Below are positions 43,179-51,950 of a DNA stretch of 64,000 nucleotides, in pieces. Origin of the DNA: a virus. The notes under the pieces are model-generated. The model had not been told where the DNA came from. It made no database searches and saw nothing but the letters and a program-made list of their open reading frames with translations. The stretch covers positions 62,001 through 126,000 of the IMG/VR virus record IMGVR_UViG_3300032156_000001, one strand, 5' to 3'. Position numbers and translations under genes: made by a program. Position 1 is the stretch's first letter. Each line of letters begins with the position of its first letter.

Positions 43179-43265
43179 CGCGGTTCGCCAAAGGGCCGTG
43201 AATCTTGACGATCGACGCCCGGGAAGAGGGCGCCCGGTAGCGGGGGCGCCGGAGGAAAGCGCCCG

Positions 43266-44621
43266 ATGGCTTCTGCCGACCCGAAGTCCGTCATGTTCCT
43301 GGGTTCAGAACTGGCCATTGAGACGGCCCGCGAATCCGCGGGGGGACTTGCGGTCACCGTCATAGACTTCGCCCACAGGGAAGACCGCGGCCTCGTTGTC
43401 GCCCCGTCCGGCACCGACGAGATCGGCATCCGCATCTGGGCCAAGGGCGCGCGGCCCGGCGGCGCGCACGACGGCATCCACCTGGAGCTGACCCAGGACG
43501 ACGACGACGACAGCTACGTGTTCGCCGTCGGCGGCGACCTGAACCTGCTGGCCGACGGGGACATCGTCTTCGCCCCGATCGGTTCGCTCGTCGTCGGCGA
43601 CGACATCCCCCTGTATTTCGGCACCGGCAAGGACTGGAGTCTCAAGTACGACGAGACGACGACCGACAGCCTGATACTCAGCGAGGGCGCGGTCGGGACG
43701 CTGGCCGTCAATGGCGCGGCGGTCGTCGGCTTCGCCGCCGCCTCGGACACGCCGGGCAACGACGTGTACGTGGCGACTCAGGCCGCCGGGACCAACGCGG
43801 GGGGCAATCCGCGCGGCGGCAACCTGCACGTCATCCCGGGGACCGGCACGGGGACCGGCAAGCCGGGGCAGATCGTCCTCGGCGTCGAGCCGACGACGCC
43901 GGCGACGACCCTGGACGGGCACGTCGTGATCGGCAACGCCGTCGCGGCGCACAAGAACCTGATACTGCAGAGCTTCGACATCGCGCCGGGGGGCGAGATC
44001 CTGCTGGAGTTCCAGATCGGCAGCGGAACGGCTAGGGCCAGCGTCCACCGGGACGGCGGAAACATAGGCTTCACGGGGGACTGGTACAAGTCGCACGACG
44101 GCAGGTTCAGCCTCAGCTACGTCGGCGCGTCGTACGTGAACCTTCAGCTCCACGACACGGCCAGGATCTCGTGGGGGCCGAACGCCACGGTAGGGGCCGA
44201 CGACACTGGGCTCGCCCGCGCGGCCGTGGACGTTCTCAGGATCACGGACGGCTCGACGGGCATCGGCTCGCTGCTGTTCGGGCGCTACGTCCTGCCGAAG
44301 ACAGGCGGCGTCGGCTCGCCCTACTCGGTCCTGGGCACCGACTCCAACGCGGTCTTCACGAACGAGGGCGCGACGGCGGAGGTCTACCTGAACCTGCCGA
44401 CCGCCGTGGCGAACCTGACCTACACGGTGATGGTGCAGGACGCCGACGGCGTGCGCGTCGTCGCCTCCGGGGGCGATACGATCCGCCTCGGGACGGGCGT
44501 GTCCGCGGCGGCCGGCTACGTCCGGTCGTCGGAGATAGGCGCCGCGCTCAAGCTGGTCGCCATCAACGCGACGGAGTGGCTGGTCGAGAGCATCGTGGGG
44601 ACCTGGACCATAGATTCATAG
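43266..44621 (+). CDS. Tail fibre paralogue
   Basis: The 451-residue protein is a shorter paralogue of the 1268-residue fibre: both have the KGARPGGAH/KGARPGGAN-type segment, DWSLKYDETTTDSL, and the ASDTPGND shaft motif. The C-terminal half is a different beta-rich domain. ATG 43266 follows a GGAGGAAAG. Confidence 0.65.
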   Translation: MASADPKSVMFLGSELAIETARESAGGLAVTVIDFAHREDRGLVVAPSGTDEIGIRIWAKGARPGGAHDGIHLELTQDDDDDSYVFAVGGDLNLLADGDIVFAPIGSLVVGDDIPLYFGTGKDWSLKYDETTTDSLILSEGAVGTLAVNGAAVVGFAAASDTPGNDVYVATQAAGTNAGGNPRGGNLHVIPGTGTGTGKPGQIVLGVEPTTPATTLDGHVVIGNAVAAHKNLILQSFDIAPGGEILLEFQIGSGTARASVHRDGGNIGFTGDWYKSHDGRFSLSYVGASYVNLQLHDTARISWGPNATVGADDTGLARAAVDVLRITDGSTGIGSLLFGRYVLPKTGGVGSPYSVLGTDSNAVFTNEGATAEVYLNLPTAVANLTYTVMVQDADGVRVVASGGDTIRLGTGVSAAAGYVRSSEIGAALKLVAINATEWLVESIVGTWTIDS

Positions 44622-44685
44622 GGGCTTTGTCGCGCGGGCCGGCGGCTGTCGGTTTCGTCATTAGGACGATAAGTCTAGGAGGAGC

Positions 44686-45426
44686 GTGTTGAAACAAGTT
44701 ATTACGGGATCGGGAGCCGCAAGCAAAACGGCCGCTTCCGTCAGCGGGGACGTTACCGCGTGGGCCGACCTGGACGGCGCGCTCGTACGGATGTCCGCGA
44801 CCTCTGTTGCGCACATTCACGGCGTCCTGGAGGGATACGACGGACAGACGGTCTATTTGATCAACGTTGGAAGTTTCGACATCTATATCGAGCACGAGTC
44901 CGCGATGGAACAGGTCGAAGCTAATCGGCTCCTTGCGCCAAACGAAGAGGCCCTGCTGGTTGGAACGGGCAAATCGACGCAGATAATCTACGATTCTGCC
45001 GTTGGGCGTTGGCGCATCTTTAGAGGGCGAGGCGACCCCGGCGATTCCGGAGCCAAAGGCGATCCCGGAGATCCCGGAACGCCCGGAGCCAAAGGCGATC
45101 CCGGAGATCCCGGAGCCAAAGGCGATCCCGGCGATCCTGGAACGCCCGGAGCCAAAGGAGATCCCGGAGATCCCGGCGATCCTGGAACGCCCGGAGCCAA
45201 AGGCGATCCCGGAGAGCCCGGAGATCCCGGCGATCCCGGAGCCAAAGGCGATCCCGGCGATCCTGGAGCCAAAGGCGATCCCGGAGATCCCGGAACGCCC
45301 GGAGCCAAAGGCGAGCCCGGAGATCCCGGCGCGAAGGGCGACAAAGGCGATACCGGCGATCCAGGCACGCCGGGTGCGGACGGACTGACGCAGGCGCAGG
45401 TTTTGGCGCGAGGAATGGGGGCGTGA
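44686..45426 (+). CDS. Collagen-like fibre protein
   Basis: The 246-residue protein uses GTG 44686 (AGGAGG upstream). An N-terminal ~110-residue globular domain is followed by about 35 Gly-X-Y triplets of GDPGDPG/GAKGDPG type, ending in a short tail. Collagen-like shafts are common in phage fibres and trimerise. The repeat DNA (45031-45380) is a GATCCCGG/GCCAAAGGC variable-number repeat that could vary in length. Confidence 0.75.
   Translation: MLKQVITGSGAASKTAASVSGDVTAWADLDGALVRMSATSVAHIHGVLEGYDGQTVYLINVGSFDIYIEHESAMEQVEANRLLAPNEEALLVGTGKSTQIIYDSAVGRWRIFRGRGDPGDSGAKGDPGDPGTPGAKGDPGDPGAKGDPGDPGTPGAKGDPGDPGDPGTPGAKGDPGEPGDPGDPGAKGDPGDPGAKGDPGDPGTPGAKGEPGDPGAKGDKGDTGDPGTPGADGLTQAQVLARGMGA
45031..45380 (+). 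repeat. Collagen-coding variable-number repeat
   Basis: Near-identical 9- to 45-bp blocks coding Gly-Asp-Pro-Gly-Asp-Pro and Gly-Ala-Lys are repeated through the shaft of the collagen-like gene. Their near-identity suggests recent expansion or ongoing slippage. Confidence 0.75.
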
Positions 45427-45427
45427 G

Positions 45428-46780
45428 ATGATCGTCTTGACTGCGGACACAGACACCCTCAAGGCCGTCTTAGAGGCGGCGGGCGGCGCGTTGGTGCAGT
45501 GCTTTGCGTCCTGGCGCGATCTCACCGCGGTCACATACACGCCGGGACGTACGGCTGTTGCATCGAACGGAAACACTCCGGTTACGGTCGTTGCGGCGCC
45601 GACTACCGGACATCAGATCGTCATCGACTTCCTCTCCTTCCGCAACGCCGACACGGTTGCGCGCACGTTGACCGTTAGTTTTTATGCGGATACGACGCCG
45701 TGGATGCTCTGGGCGGGCGTGCTCCAAGCCGGTGAAGCGTTGGTCTACACGGACGGCGGGGGCTGGCAGCGCCTTGGACCGGGCGGCGTTCCATCCTTGA
45801 GCTATCCCGCTTCCCCGACAGACGTGCAGATATTCACTGCTCCGGGCGCGGGCGCCTGGACGAAGCCTGCGGCGTTTGTGCCGAAACAGGTTTTGGTCGT
45901 TTGCATCGGCGCAGGAGGCGGGGGCGGGGCCGGCGGATCGGCGGCGAACGCAGCGATCAAAATGGGCGGGGCCGGCGGCGGCGGCGCTTACGCGGCCAAG
46001 ATGTTCAATGCTTCCGATCTTGGCGCATCCGAACCCCTGAATGCCGGGGTAGGCGGTTCCGCAGGCGTGGCGGGGGCCTCCGGTGCAGCGGGCGGCGACG
46101 GCGGAGTCGGAGGCGTCTCATCGTTTGGCACCGGCGGCACCTGGTTGCGCGCGTTTGGCGGCGGGGGTGGACGGGGCGGCGCGGTCTCTGCCGCAGCGGG
46201 CGGCGGAGGAGGGGGCGGGGGCAGGGCCGGTGCGGGCGCGACCGGCACCACATCGGCGGGCGTGGGGGGCGATCCCAAACCGACCGCGATCACCGGCGTC
46301 AACGGCGGCTCCGGCTCGAACGGTCCGATTACGGTCATTACTACGCACTGCGCCGAATACGGCGGAGGCGGCGGCGGCGGGTATACGAACGTTCCTGCAT
46401 GTTGCGTCGGCGGCAGTTCGATGTTTGGGGGCGGCGGAGGCGGCGCAGGCGTAGGAACGACGGCTGTTCCCGCTCTGGCTGCGGCCTCGGCGGGCGGGTT
46501 GTCAAATGCCTATGTTGGCGGCGGCGGAGCGGCCGCCGGTACGAGCACCCCGCCTGTTGCCGGCGGCGCGGGCGCAGCCGGCACGTCGAAACTTGCCGGC
46601 GGCGGTGGCGGAGGCGGCGGCACTTCAGTGGGCGCGAATGCCAACGGCGCAGTTGGCGGCGAGGGCGGCGCGTGCGGCGGCGGAGGTGGCGGAGGCGGGG
46701 CCGGGTGCACGGGCGGTTCAAACTTCGGCGGCGCGGGCGGCGCGGGCGGACGGGGAGAAGTGCGAGTGTACTCGTGGTGA
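45428..46780 (+). CDS. Glycine-rich adhesin (fibre tip)
   Basis: The 450-residue protein has an N-terminal ~130-residue beta domain, then FTAPGAGAWTKPA, followed by ~280 residues of GGGG-rich loops with short Val/Ala turns, ending in GEVRVYSW. This end and composition are typical of polyglycine-II sandwich receptor-binding tips of tailed phages. ATG 45428 is 1 base after the collagen gene stop. Confidence 0.7.
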   Translation: MIVLTADTDTLKAVLEAAGGALVQCFASWRDLTAVTYTPGRTAVASNGNTPVTVVAAPTTGHQIVIDFLSFRNADTVARTLTVSFYADTTPWMLWAGVLQAGEALVYTDGGGWQRLGPGGVPSLSYPASPTDVQIFTAPGAGAWTKPAAFVPKQVLVVCIGAGGGGGAGGSAANAAIKMGGAGGGGAYAAKMFNASDLGASEPLNAGVGGSAGVAGASGAAGGDGGVGGVSSFGTGGTWLRAFGGGGGRGGAVSAAAGGGGGGGGRAGAGATGTTSAGVGGDPKPTAITGVNGGSGSNGPITVITTHCAEYGGGGGGGYTNVPACCVGGSSMFGGGGGGAGVGTTAVPALAAASAGGLSNAYVGGGGAAAGTSTPPVAGGAGAAGTSKLAGGGGGGGGTSVGANANGAVGGEGGACGGGGGGGGAGCTGGSNFGGAGGAGGRGEVRVYSW

Positions 46781-46902
46781 TACTGAAGTCCGTCAGGCCC
46801 GGCGGCGATGTGTCGGCCGCTGTGCCGGAGATCGTCTCGCTGCGACCGGTCAAGCCGGGGCCCGCCGTCATCGTCTCCGGCCTCGAAGGCGGCAGACTAT
46901 AG
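46777..46902 (+). CDS. Small protein coupled to adhesin
   Basis: A GTG overlapping the adhesin stop (GTGA) begins a 41-residue Val/Pro-rich frame. Translational coupling and the recurrent GTGA junctions of this genome support it, but the length is marginal. Confidence 0.35.
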   Translation: MILKSVRPGGDVSAAVPEIVSLRPVKPGPAVIVSGLEGGRL

Positions 46903-46919
46903 CTCCCTCCTCGCTTCGG

Positions 46920-47039
46920 TTGCTGGCGCTGGCCGCCGACATCGTCCTGTCGGTCGTCGGCGTCATAGCCGTTTTGTGGTTCCTGCTGTGGTCCTTCGGC
47001 GGGAAGCCGAAGGGTCCGGGCCCCTGGGGCCGAGCATGA
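46920..47039 (+). CDS. Small single-pass membrane protein
   Basis: A TTG-started 39-residue frame has one hydrophobic helix (residues ~5-27) and a Gly/Pro/Lys end. There is no strong ribosome-binding site, so confidence is low. It could be a small membrane or lysis-related protein. Confidence 0.3.
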   Translation: MLALAADIVLSVVGVIAVLWFLLWSFGGKPKGPGPWGRA

Positions 47040-47064
47040 GTCCGCGTTTTCTTCAACAATTCCA

Positions 47065-47092
47065 TTGATATTCCCGCTGAGGACTATACACT
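47065..47092 (+). promoter_or_regulatory. Possible promoter
   Basis: The -35 TTGATA (47065-47070) and -10 TACACT (47087-47092) are 16 bases apart, in an AT-richer gap 23 bases before the ATG at 47115. Confidence 0.5.
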
Positions 47093-47114
47093 GTACCGCC
47101 AAGGAGGGAACCCC

Positions 47115-47972
47115 ATGCCGCTGCCCGGCACGCCCGAGCCGCCGAATCCCGGCGAGACCGTCGAGGAAGTCGTGCGGAGGCGTATCCGCGAGGACGAAGC
47201 CTTCCGCACCGCCATTTCGCCCAACGACTATACCGACCGGCTGCCCGGCGAGTCGGGCGCGGCTTATCTCGAGCGCCGGCGGCGCGAACAGCGCGAGGCG
47301 TACGAGGCAGCCCTGACAAGGCGAATGAACGAGGACTGGCAGCGCCTGTCGCGCGAAAGCACGGGCCTCTTCGGGCTGACGGAGCGCTATCGGCAGGCTC
47401 CGTCGCCCCCCGATCTCGCGGTCCGCGAAATCAGGGCGGCCGAGGTCCGCGAACTCAGGGCGGCCCTGGAGCAAGGCAGGCCCAGTCTCCTCGGGGACGG
47501 CATTCAACGGCGCATTCTGCCGCCGGTGCCGGTCGAGAGGACTGGAGCGGGCGACACCGGCAACACGCCGTCGTACACCGCGATCACGGTACAGGAGCGG
47601 GGGCCGGCCGGGGCGAGAGCCGCCAGCTGGGAATGGTCGGCAGACGCGGCGACATTTCTGCTGCCGACGCGTGAAGTCGCTGCGACGCTTTCGGACCAGG
47701 AGAGGGAGCAGATCGCCGGAATGGCGGCCGCGTTGGGCGACTGGCCTGTACGGGTGGTCATCGGCGGTGAGCACGTCGGCGACATGCGGCCCAACGATGC
47801 GCTTGCTGCGCTCGGCTTGGCGGTACGGCGCGGGACGGTCGAGCTGGTTGCTCGTGAGGTCATCGGTGCCGCCATTACTAACGCGGCCGCAATAGGCCGC
47901 CTTAACGTCACCGCCGGTGACAGGGAACCGTCCCTGTTCGACCCGAAATGGATGGGGGAAGTCCGTTGGTGA
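47115..47972 (+). CDS. Unknown 285-residue protein
   Basis: ATG 47115 follows AAGGAGGGAA. The N-terminal ~130 residues are helical, Glu/Arg-rich and likely coiled. The C-terminal half is alpha/beta with a Gly-Asp-Met-Arg motif. It ends where the next gene's GTG overlaps its TGA. No family is recognised. Confidence 0.6.
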   Translation: MPLPGTPEPPNPGETVEEVVRRRIREDEAFRTAISPNDYTDRLPGESGAAYLERRRREQREAYEAALTRRMNEDWQRLSRESTGLFGLTERYRQAPSPPDLAVREIRAAEVRELRAALEQGRPSLLGDGIQRRILPPVPVERTGAGDTGNTPSYTAITVQERGPAGARAASWEWSADAATFLLPTREVAATLSDQEREQIAGMAAALGDWPVRVVIGGEHVGDMRPNDALAALGLAVRRGTVELVAREVIGAAITNAAAIGRLNVTAGDREPSLFDPKWMGEVRW

Positions 47973-48562
47973 GACCTAAGAAGGCCAAAAAGGCGTGGCA
48001 GGGCAAGGGGTCCGCCACGCTGTTCATGGAGCGCCTGCGCGCAAGGAGGACGGAGATGAGACTGGTCCTGAAGCCCGACATGGCGACGTTCGTGCACTTC
48101 GCGCTGAACAGCCCCGGCTCGTTCAACCAGTTCGGCACGATGCAGGTCCGCAGCTTCACCTCGGACGACTTCAACGTCGTGAAGCAGATGGCGCGGATCA
48201 AGAAGTGGTTCCGCGAGCACGTGCTCATGAAGGAGGACGCCAAGGCGCCGGATGAGGACGCCAAGTTCAGGCTGCCGAAGAAAGAGGTCGCGGTCGGCAT
48301 CCCCCAGGGGTACGCCGACATCCTCAAGACGCTCCTGGAGCACTACAAGCCGGCCGGGCACACCGCCGAATGGTGCGAGGCCTACGCCCCGCTGATGTGC
48401 CAGCTCAAGGGCGAGAAGTTCGTCGAGGAGGACATCTGGCTGGACCCCGACGAGGAGGCGCGGAAGGAGAAGGAGGCCGAGGACAAGCGGGCTGCCGAGG
48501 AGAAGGAAAAGGCCGAGAAGAGAGCCGCCGAGAAGGCCGCCAAGGAGGCCGAAAAGAAGTAG
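47969..48562 (+). CDS. Unknown protein with Glu/Lys coiled tail
   Basis: I take GTG 47969 (GTGA overlap). ATG 48056 with AGGAGGACGG upstream is a serious alternative. The product has a basic start, a folded middle with several aromatic residues, and a long Glu/Lys/Ala repetitive helix from residue ~155 to the end. The function is unknown. The palindrome begins at its stop codon. Confidence 0.6.
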   Translation: MRPKKAKKAWQGKGSATLFMERLRARRTEMRLVLKPDMATFVHFALNSPGSFNQFGTMQVRSFTSDDFNVVKQMARIKKWFREHVLMKEDAKAPDEDAKFRLPKKEVAVGIPQGYADILKTLLEHYKPAGHTAEWCEAYAPLMCQLKGEKFVEEDIWLDPDEEARKEKEAEDKRAAEEKEKAEKRAAEKAAKEAEKK

Positions 48563-48583
48563 GTTTCCAAGGCCTTGGAAACC
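48562..48583. repeat. Dispersed palindrome, copy 5
   Basis: A perfect 22-bp palindrome (core TTTCCAAGGCCTTGGAAA extended by GG and CC) starts in the last base of the preceding stop codon and ends 23 bases before the next ATG. Confidence 0.85.
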
Positions 48584-48606
48584 TTGTGGCGGCCGCGGAG
48601 GGAGCG

Positions 48607-48837
48607 ATGACTGACTACGCGCGAGCGCGCGAACGGCTCCGGCGGAAGATGCTGAAGGACGATGAGACTGCTGCAATTCATGCGGCGGTCCTGCGCGGCT
48701 TCGAGAAGGGCTGGATATCGGGATTGGGCGCTGCATTCCGCAAGCGGCAGGCCGTGAAGACGGAGGACGGCGCCAAGGTCTTCGTCTGCCCGTCAGAGAT
48801 CAGGGCCCTGTGGAGGCAGCCACGCTACGGAGGTTGA
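48607..48837 (+). CDS. Unknown 76-residue basic protein
   Basis: ATG 48607 follows GGAGGGAGCG. It is a helical, Arg/Lys-rich small protein with no recognised family. It is first of a run of small genes before the second sugar cassette. Confidence 0.6.
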   Translation: MTDYARARERLRRKMLKDDETAAIHAAVLRGFEKGWISGLGAAFRKRQAVKTEDGAKVFVCPSEIRALWRQPRYGG

Positions 48838-48852
48838 GGAAGGGGGTGCGGC

Positions 48853-49146
48853 GTGCACGACGGACCGTTGACGGAGATCGCGAAAGCGCGGGCGGAGCGC
48901 GACTGGAAGCCTATGCCGAACCCCACAGCCGTGGACTTGAAGGACCCGCTGTTCGAGGCGATCTGGCGGGCGACGAAGTCTTGGGACGTGAGCGTGCCGG
49001 AGTCCTACTGCGGTTACTGCGGGATGAACGGCAGCCATGTGATGGTGATCCTGAACGCGGTCCACGCCGTCATGGCGGCTAGAATCCATGAGCTGGCGGC
49101 CGAGGTCCGCGAAGGGAAGCCCGACGGGAAGGCCAAAACCACCTGA
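48853..49146 (+). CDS. Small CxxC protein
   Basis: The 97-residue GTG-started product has CGYCGMNGSH at residues ~53-62, suggesting a metal or redox site. The C-terminal half is helical. No family is recognised. Confidence 0.5.
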   Translation: MHDGPLTEIAKARAERDWKPMPNPTAVDLKDPLFEAIWRATKSWDVSVPESYCGYCGMNGSHVMVILNAVHAVMAARIHELAAEVREGKPDGKAKTT

Positions 49147-49155
49147 GGACTCGTC

Positions 49156-49401
49156 GTGGGCTGCATCGAATGCGGGGCCGTCAGGGGGCACGCGCCGGGC
49201 TGCGGGCAGCAGACGCGCGAGGAGCTGGCCGCGCAGTTCAAGGTCTATCTGGCCAATTGGCGGTCGATGAGCTTTCAGCACGCCAACAGGCAGAAGGAGC
49301 TCCAGGACCTGGTGACGTTCTGGCAGGGCAAGTTCAGGATCGTGGCCGCCGAGAACAACGCCCTGCGGCGGAAACTCAAGGGAACCGAGGCCAAGGCGTG
49401 A
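49156..49401 (+). CDS. Small CxxC coiled-coil protein
   Basis: The 81-residue product uses GTG 49156. It starts with CIECGAVRGHAPGC, a likely zinc site, followed by a coiled-coil helix. It overlaps the next gene by 4 bases. Confidence 0.55.
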   Translation: MGCIECGAVRGHAPGCGQQTREELAAQFKVYLANWRSMSFQHANRQKELQDLVTFWQGKFRIVAAENNALRRKLKGTEAKA

Positions 49402-50090
49402 ACGCGATAATGACCGTCATCATCGGCCCGGAATACGAGGAGATCGCCGGGCTGACGCTGCCGCACATCCGCGCGTACGTGGACAGGCTGGGCGCCGCCA
49501 TGGTCGAGACGCGCAAGGCGGAACTGTCGCGCGGGATACTGCACTACGAGAAGCTGGGCATGCGGCAGTGGCTGGACAAATTCGACAGGATGGCGTTCAT
49601 AGACGTCGACTGCCTGGTGCGCAAGGACTGCCCCAGCCTGTTCGCCGAGGTCCCGCCCGAGAAATTCGGCATCATGGACGACAGCCAGTTCGGCGACCGC
49701 GAGAAGGCGATCGACCACATGGCGCGCAGCTTCGGCGCGCGCGGGCTGAAGCGCGGGAACCACAAGTACGGCAACACGGGCGTCATGGTGGCTTCAGCCT
49801 GCCACCGCGCCGTGTTCGAGCTGCCCGCGAAGCAGCCGCAATCGTGGATGGAGCAGGGCTGGATCAACCTTCGGCTCTTCCAGCTGGACGTGCCGACGCA
49901 CTACCTGCCGTACCGGTTCAACCACATGCCCACCTACGAGAAGGCGTACTACGCCTGCCAGCATCCGATCTTGACGCCGCGGCTTAACAGTTGGATCATC
50001 CACTACTCCGGCGGGCGGCGCGACCACGCGGCGAACATGGCCGCGATGCGCGCCGACATCGCCGCGTGGAAGGGGCTCGACCTGCTGTAG
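49398..50090 (+). CDS. GT8-like glycosyltransferase, copy 1
   Basis: The 230-residue GT-A-like enzyme has FIDVDCLVRKD (the DxD metal site of retaining GT8-type transferases) and a late NSWIIHYSGG. The gene at 51211 is its paralogue. GTG start overlaps the previous stop. It forms the outer part of a GT-methyltransferase-methyltransferase-GT cassette, suggesting stepwise building and methylation of a glycan. The target is unknown. Confidence 0.65.
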   Translation: MNAIMTVIIGPEYEEIAGLTLPHIRAYVDRLGAAMVETRKAELSRGILHYEKLGMRQWLDKFDRMAFIDVDCLVRKDCPSLFAEVPPEKFGIMDDSQFGDREKAIDHMARSFGARGLKRGNHKYGNTGVMVASACHRAVFELPAKQPQSWMEQGWINLRLFQLDVPTHYLPYRFNHMPTYEKAYYACQHPILTPRLNSWIIHYSGGRRDHAANMAAMRADIAAWKGLDLL

Positions 50091-50098
50091 GAGGCGCG

Positions 50099-50644
50099 AT
50101 GCGCGAAGCCGACCAGATGTTCACCAGCCGCGACGCCCTGACGCTGAAGCTGTGCCGGGACAAGGTCTGCGCCGAGGTGGGCGTCTGCCGCGGCGTCCAT
50201 GCCGCGGTCATGCTGTCCGCCGGGCCCGTGAGGCTGTACCTCGTCGACCCGTGGCGGCGCCAGAAGTGGCAGTCGCGCGGGGCCCCGTGCGACAGGAAGT
50301 ACAACGCCGCCTACGAGGAGCACTACAAGCACGTCGTCGAGACGCTCGGCAGGGACCCGCGCGTCATCGTGGTCCGGTCCACTTCCGTGGAGGCCGCGGC
50401 GACGTTCGGCGACGGGCTGTTCGACGTAGTTCACATTGACGCCGACCATAGCGAGAAAGCGTGCGCCGCGGACACAGAGGCGTGGTGGCTGAAGGTAAAG
50501 CCCGGCGGCTGGCTGTACGGCCACGACTACGACCCGGCCTCGCCGGGCGTGGTGGCCGCCGTGGGGAAGTTCCTGGACAAGCTGAAGCGCGAGCGGCTCG
50601 ACGCCAGGACCGAGAAGGATTCGTCGTGGGGGATCAGGAAGTAG
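50099..50644 (+). CDS. Class I methyltransferase (MT24-like), copy 1
   Basis: The 181-residue protein carries the motif I variant CAEVGVCRGVHAAVM, an acidic VDPW after the next strand, DVVHIDADHS, then KPGGWLYGHDY. These are hallmarks of Methyltransf_24-type sugar or small-molecule methyltransferases. ATG 50099 follows GGAGGCGCG. Paralogous to the next gene. Confidence 0.7.
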   Translation: MREADQMFTSRDALTLKLCRDKVCAEVGVCRGVHAAVMLSAGPVRLYLVDPWRRQKWQSRGAPCDRKYNAAYEEHYKHVVETLGRDPRVIVVRSTSVEAAATFGDGLFDVVHIDADHSEKACAADTEAWWLKVKPGGWLYGHDYDPASPGVVAAVGKFLDKLKRERLDARTEKDSSWGIRK

Positions 50645-50653
50645 GAGGCCGCG

Positions 50654-51214
50654 ATGCGTCCTGCCGTCCGGATGGTGCCCGATCGCGCTACGCTGGACAG
50701 GGAAGTGTGCGCCGGCAAGTATTGCGCCGAGGTGGGCGTGCTGCGCGGCAAGCACGCCGCCGTCATGCTGGCCGCCGGCCCCGACATGCTGTACCTCGTC
50801 GACCTGTGGAAGCACCAGGACGAGCGGATCTACGACGAGGAGCTCAACAGGGAATCCGACGACGCCAAGTTCGAGACGTTCTACCGGCACGTCGCCGACA
50901 CGCTGGGCAAGGACCCGCGTGTGGAGATCTTCCGGATGGATTCGCTGAGGGCGGCGAAGATCTTCAGGAAGCGGTCGCTGGGTGCCGTCTACGTCGACGG
51001 CAACCACGGCTACGAGGCGTGCGCCGCCGACCTGCACGCGTGGTGGCCGCGCGTGGCGCGCGGCGGCTGGCTGTACGGCCATGACTACAAGTTCGATTTC
51101 CCCGGCGTGGTGGGGGCCGTGGACGAGTTCCTCGACGAGCTGGGCAGGAAGGCGCTGGACGTGCTGACGGAGGACGACCCACCGTCGTGGGGGATCAGGA
51201 AAGCCGCGATATGA
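50654..51214 (+). CDS. Class I methyltransferase (MT24-like), copy 2
   Basis: The 186-residue paralogue of the previous gene has CAEVGVLRGKHAAVML, LVDLW, AVYVDGNHGYE and a GGWLYGHDY motif. ATG 50654 follows GGAGG. The tandem pair is flanked by the two GT8-like genes. Confidence 0.7.
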   Translation: MRPAVRMVPDRATLDREVCAGKYCAEVGVLRGKHAAVMLAAGPDMLYLVDLWKHQDERIYDEELNRESDDAKFETFYRHVADTLGKDPRVEIFRMDSLRAAKIFRKRSLGAVYVDGNHGYEACAADLHAWWPRVARGGWLYGHDYKFDFPGVVGAVDEFLDELGRKALDVLTEDDPPSWGIRKAAI

Positions 51215-51897
51215 ACGCCGTCGTGACGGTCTGCATCGGCGACTTCTTCAGGCGGATCGCCAGGTTGACGCACCCGCCGATGCGGAAGTACGCCGAGCGG
51301 CTCGGCGCCGACTTCGTGGTCCTCGACAGGATGCTGACCGCCGAGAAGTACCCGCACTACGAGAAGTTCCGCATCCGCGACCTGCTGGACGACTACGCCA
51401 GGGCCGCCTACATCGACACGGACGCGCTCGTGCGGAACGACTGCCCCGACCTGTTCGCCGAGGTCCCGCCGGCAAAGCTGGGCGCGTTCCCGGAAGGCAG
51501 CCACGTCGACAGGACCGCGGCCGTGAAGCTGGCCTGCGAACAGTACGGATTGGAGTATGCCAGGTTCAGGGACAAGCCATACTTCAACACCGGCGTCATG
51601 GTGGTGTCGCGCTGCCACGCCAGGGCGTTCGTGAAGCCCGCGGTGGAGGTGCGCGACTTCTGGGAGCAGTCCTACCTGAACCTGCGGTTCGTCATCGAGG
51701 ACGTCGAGATGCACGAACTGTCCCACAGGTTCAACCGGCTGCCCGCCTTCGACTACGCGTCGGCCAAATGCTGCGTCCCCATCGACGAGCCCCGCCTGGA
51801 CAGTTGGATCGTGCACCACGCGGGCGGGATCAAGGCGGGCGTCATCAGCCGCATCGCCTGCGACCTGGCGGCGTGGCGCGCCCGCGGCCTCGCGTAG
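51211..51897 (+). CDS. GT8-like glycosyltransferase, copy 2
   Basis: The 228-residue protein has YIDTDALVRND (DxD), YFNTGVMV and SWIVHHAGG, parallel to FIDVDCLVRKD, YGNTGVMV and SWIIHYSGG of copy 1. The start overlaps the preceding stop. It closes the cassette. Confidence 0.65.
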   Translation: MNAVVTVCIGDFFRRIARLTHPPMRKYAERLGADFVVLDRMLTAEKYPHYEKFRIRDLLDDYARAAYIDTDALVRNDCPDLFAEVPPAKLGAFPEGSHVDRTAAVKLACEQYGLEYARFRDKPYFNTGVMVVSRCHARAFVKPAVEVRDFWEQSYLNLRFVIEDVEMHELSHRFNRLPAFDYASAKCCVPIDEPRLDSWIVHHAGGIKAGVISRIACDLAAWRARGLA

Positions 51898-51926
51898 TTG
51901 ACTGCCCGCCCCTTCCGACCGATAAT
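51898..51926 (+). promoter_or_regulatory. Sigma-70-like promoter of the caspase-like gene
   Basis: The -35 TTGACT (51898-51903) and -10 GATAAT (51921-51926) are 17 bases apart, starting in the base after the GT8 stop and giving the caspase-like gene its own transcript start. Confidence 0.7.
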
Positions 51927-51950
51927 GGCCCTATGAAGGGGGAACGGCCA

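Noticed and set aside
43206-43240. TTGACG as a -35 box before the fibre paralogue
   Set aside because: No acceptable -10 sequence lies 15-19 bases downstream.
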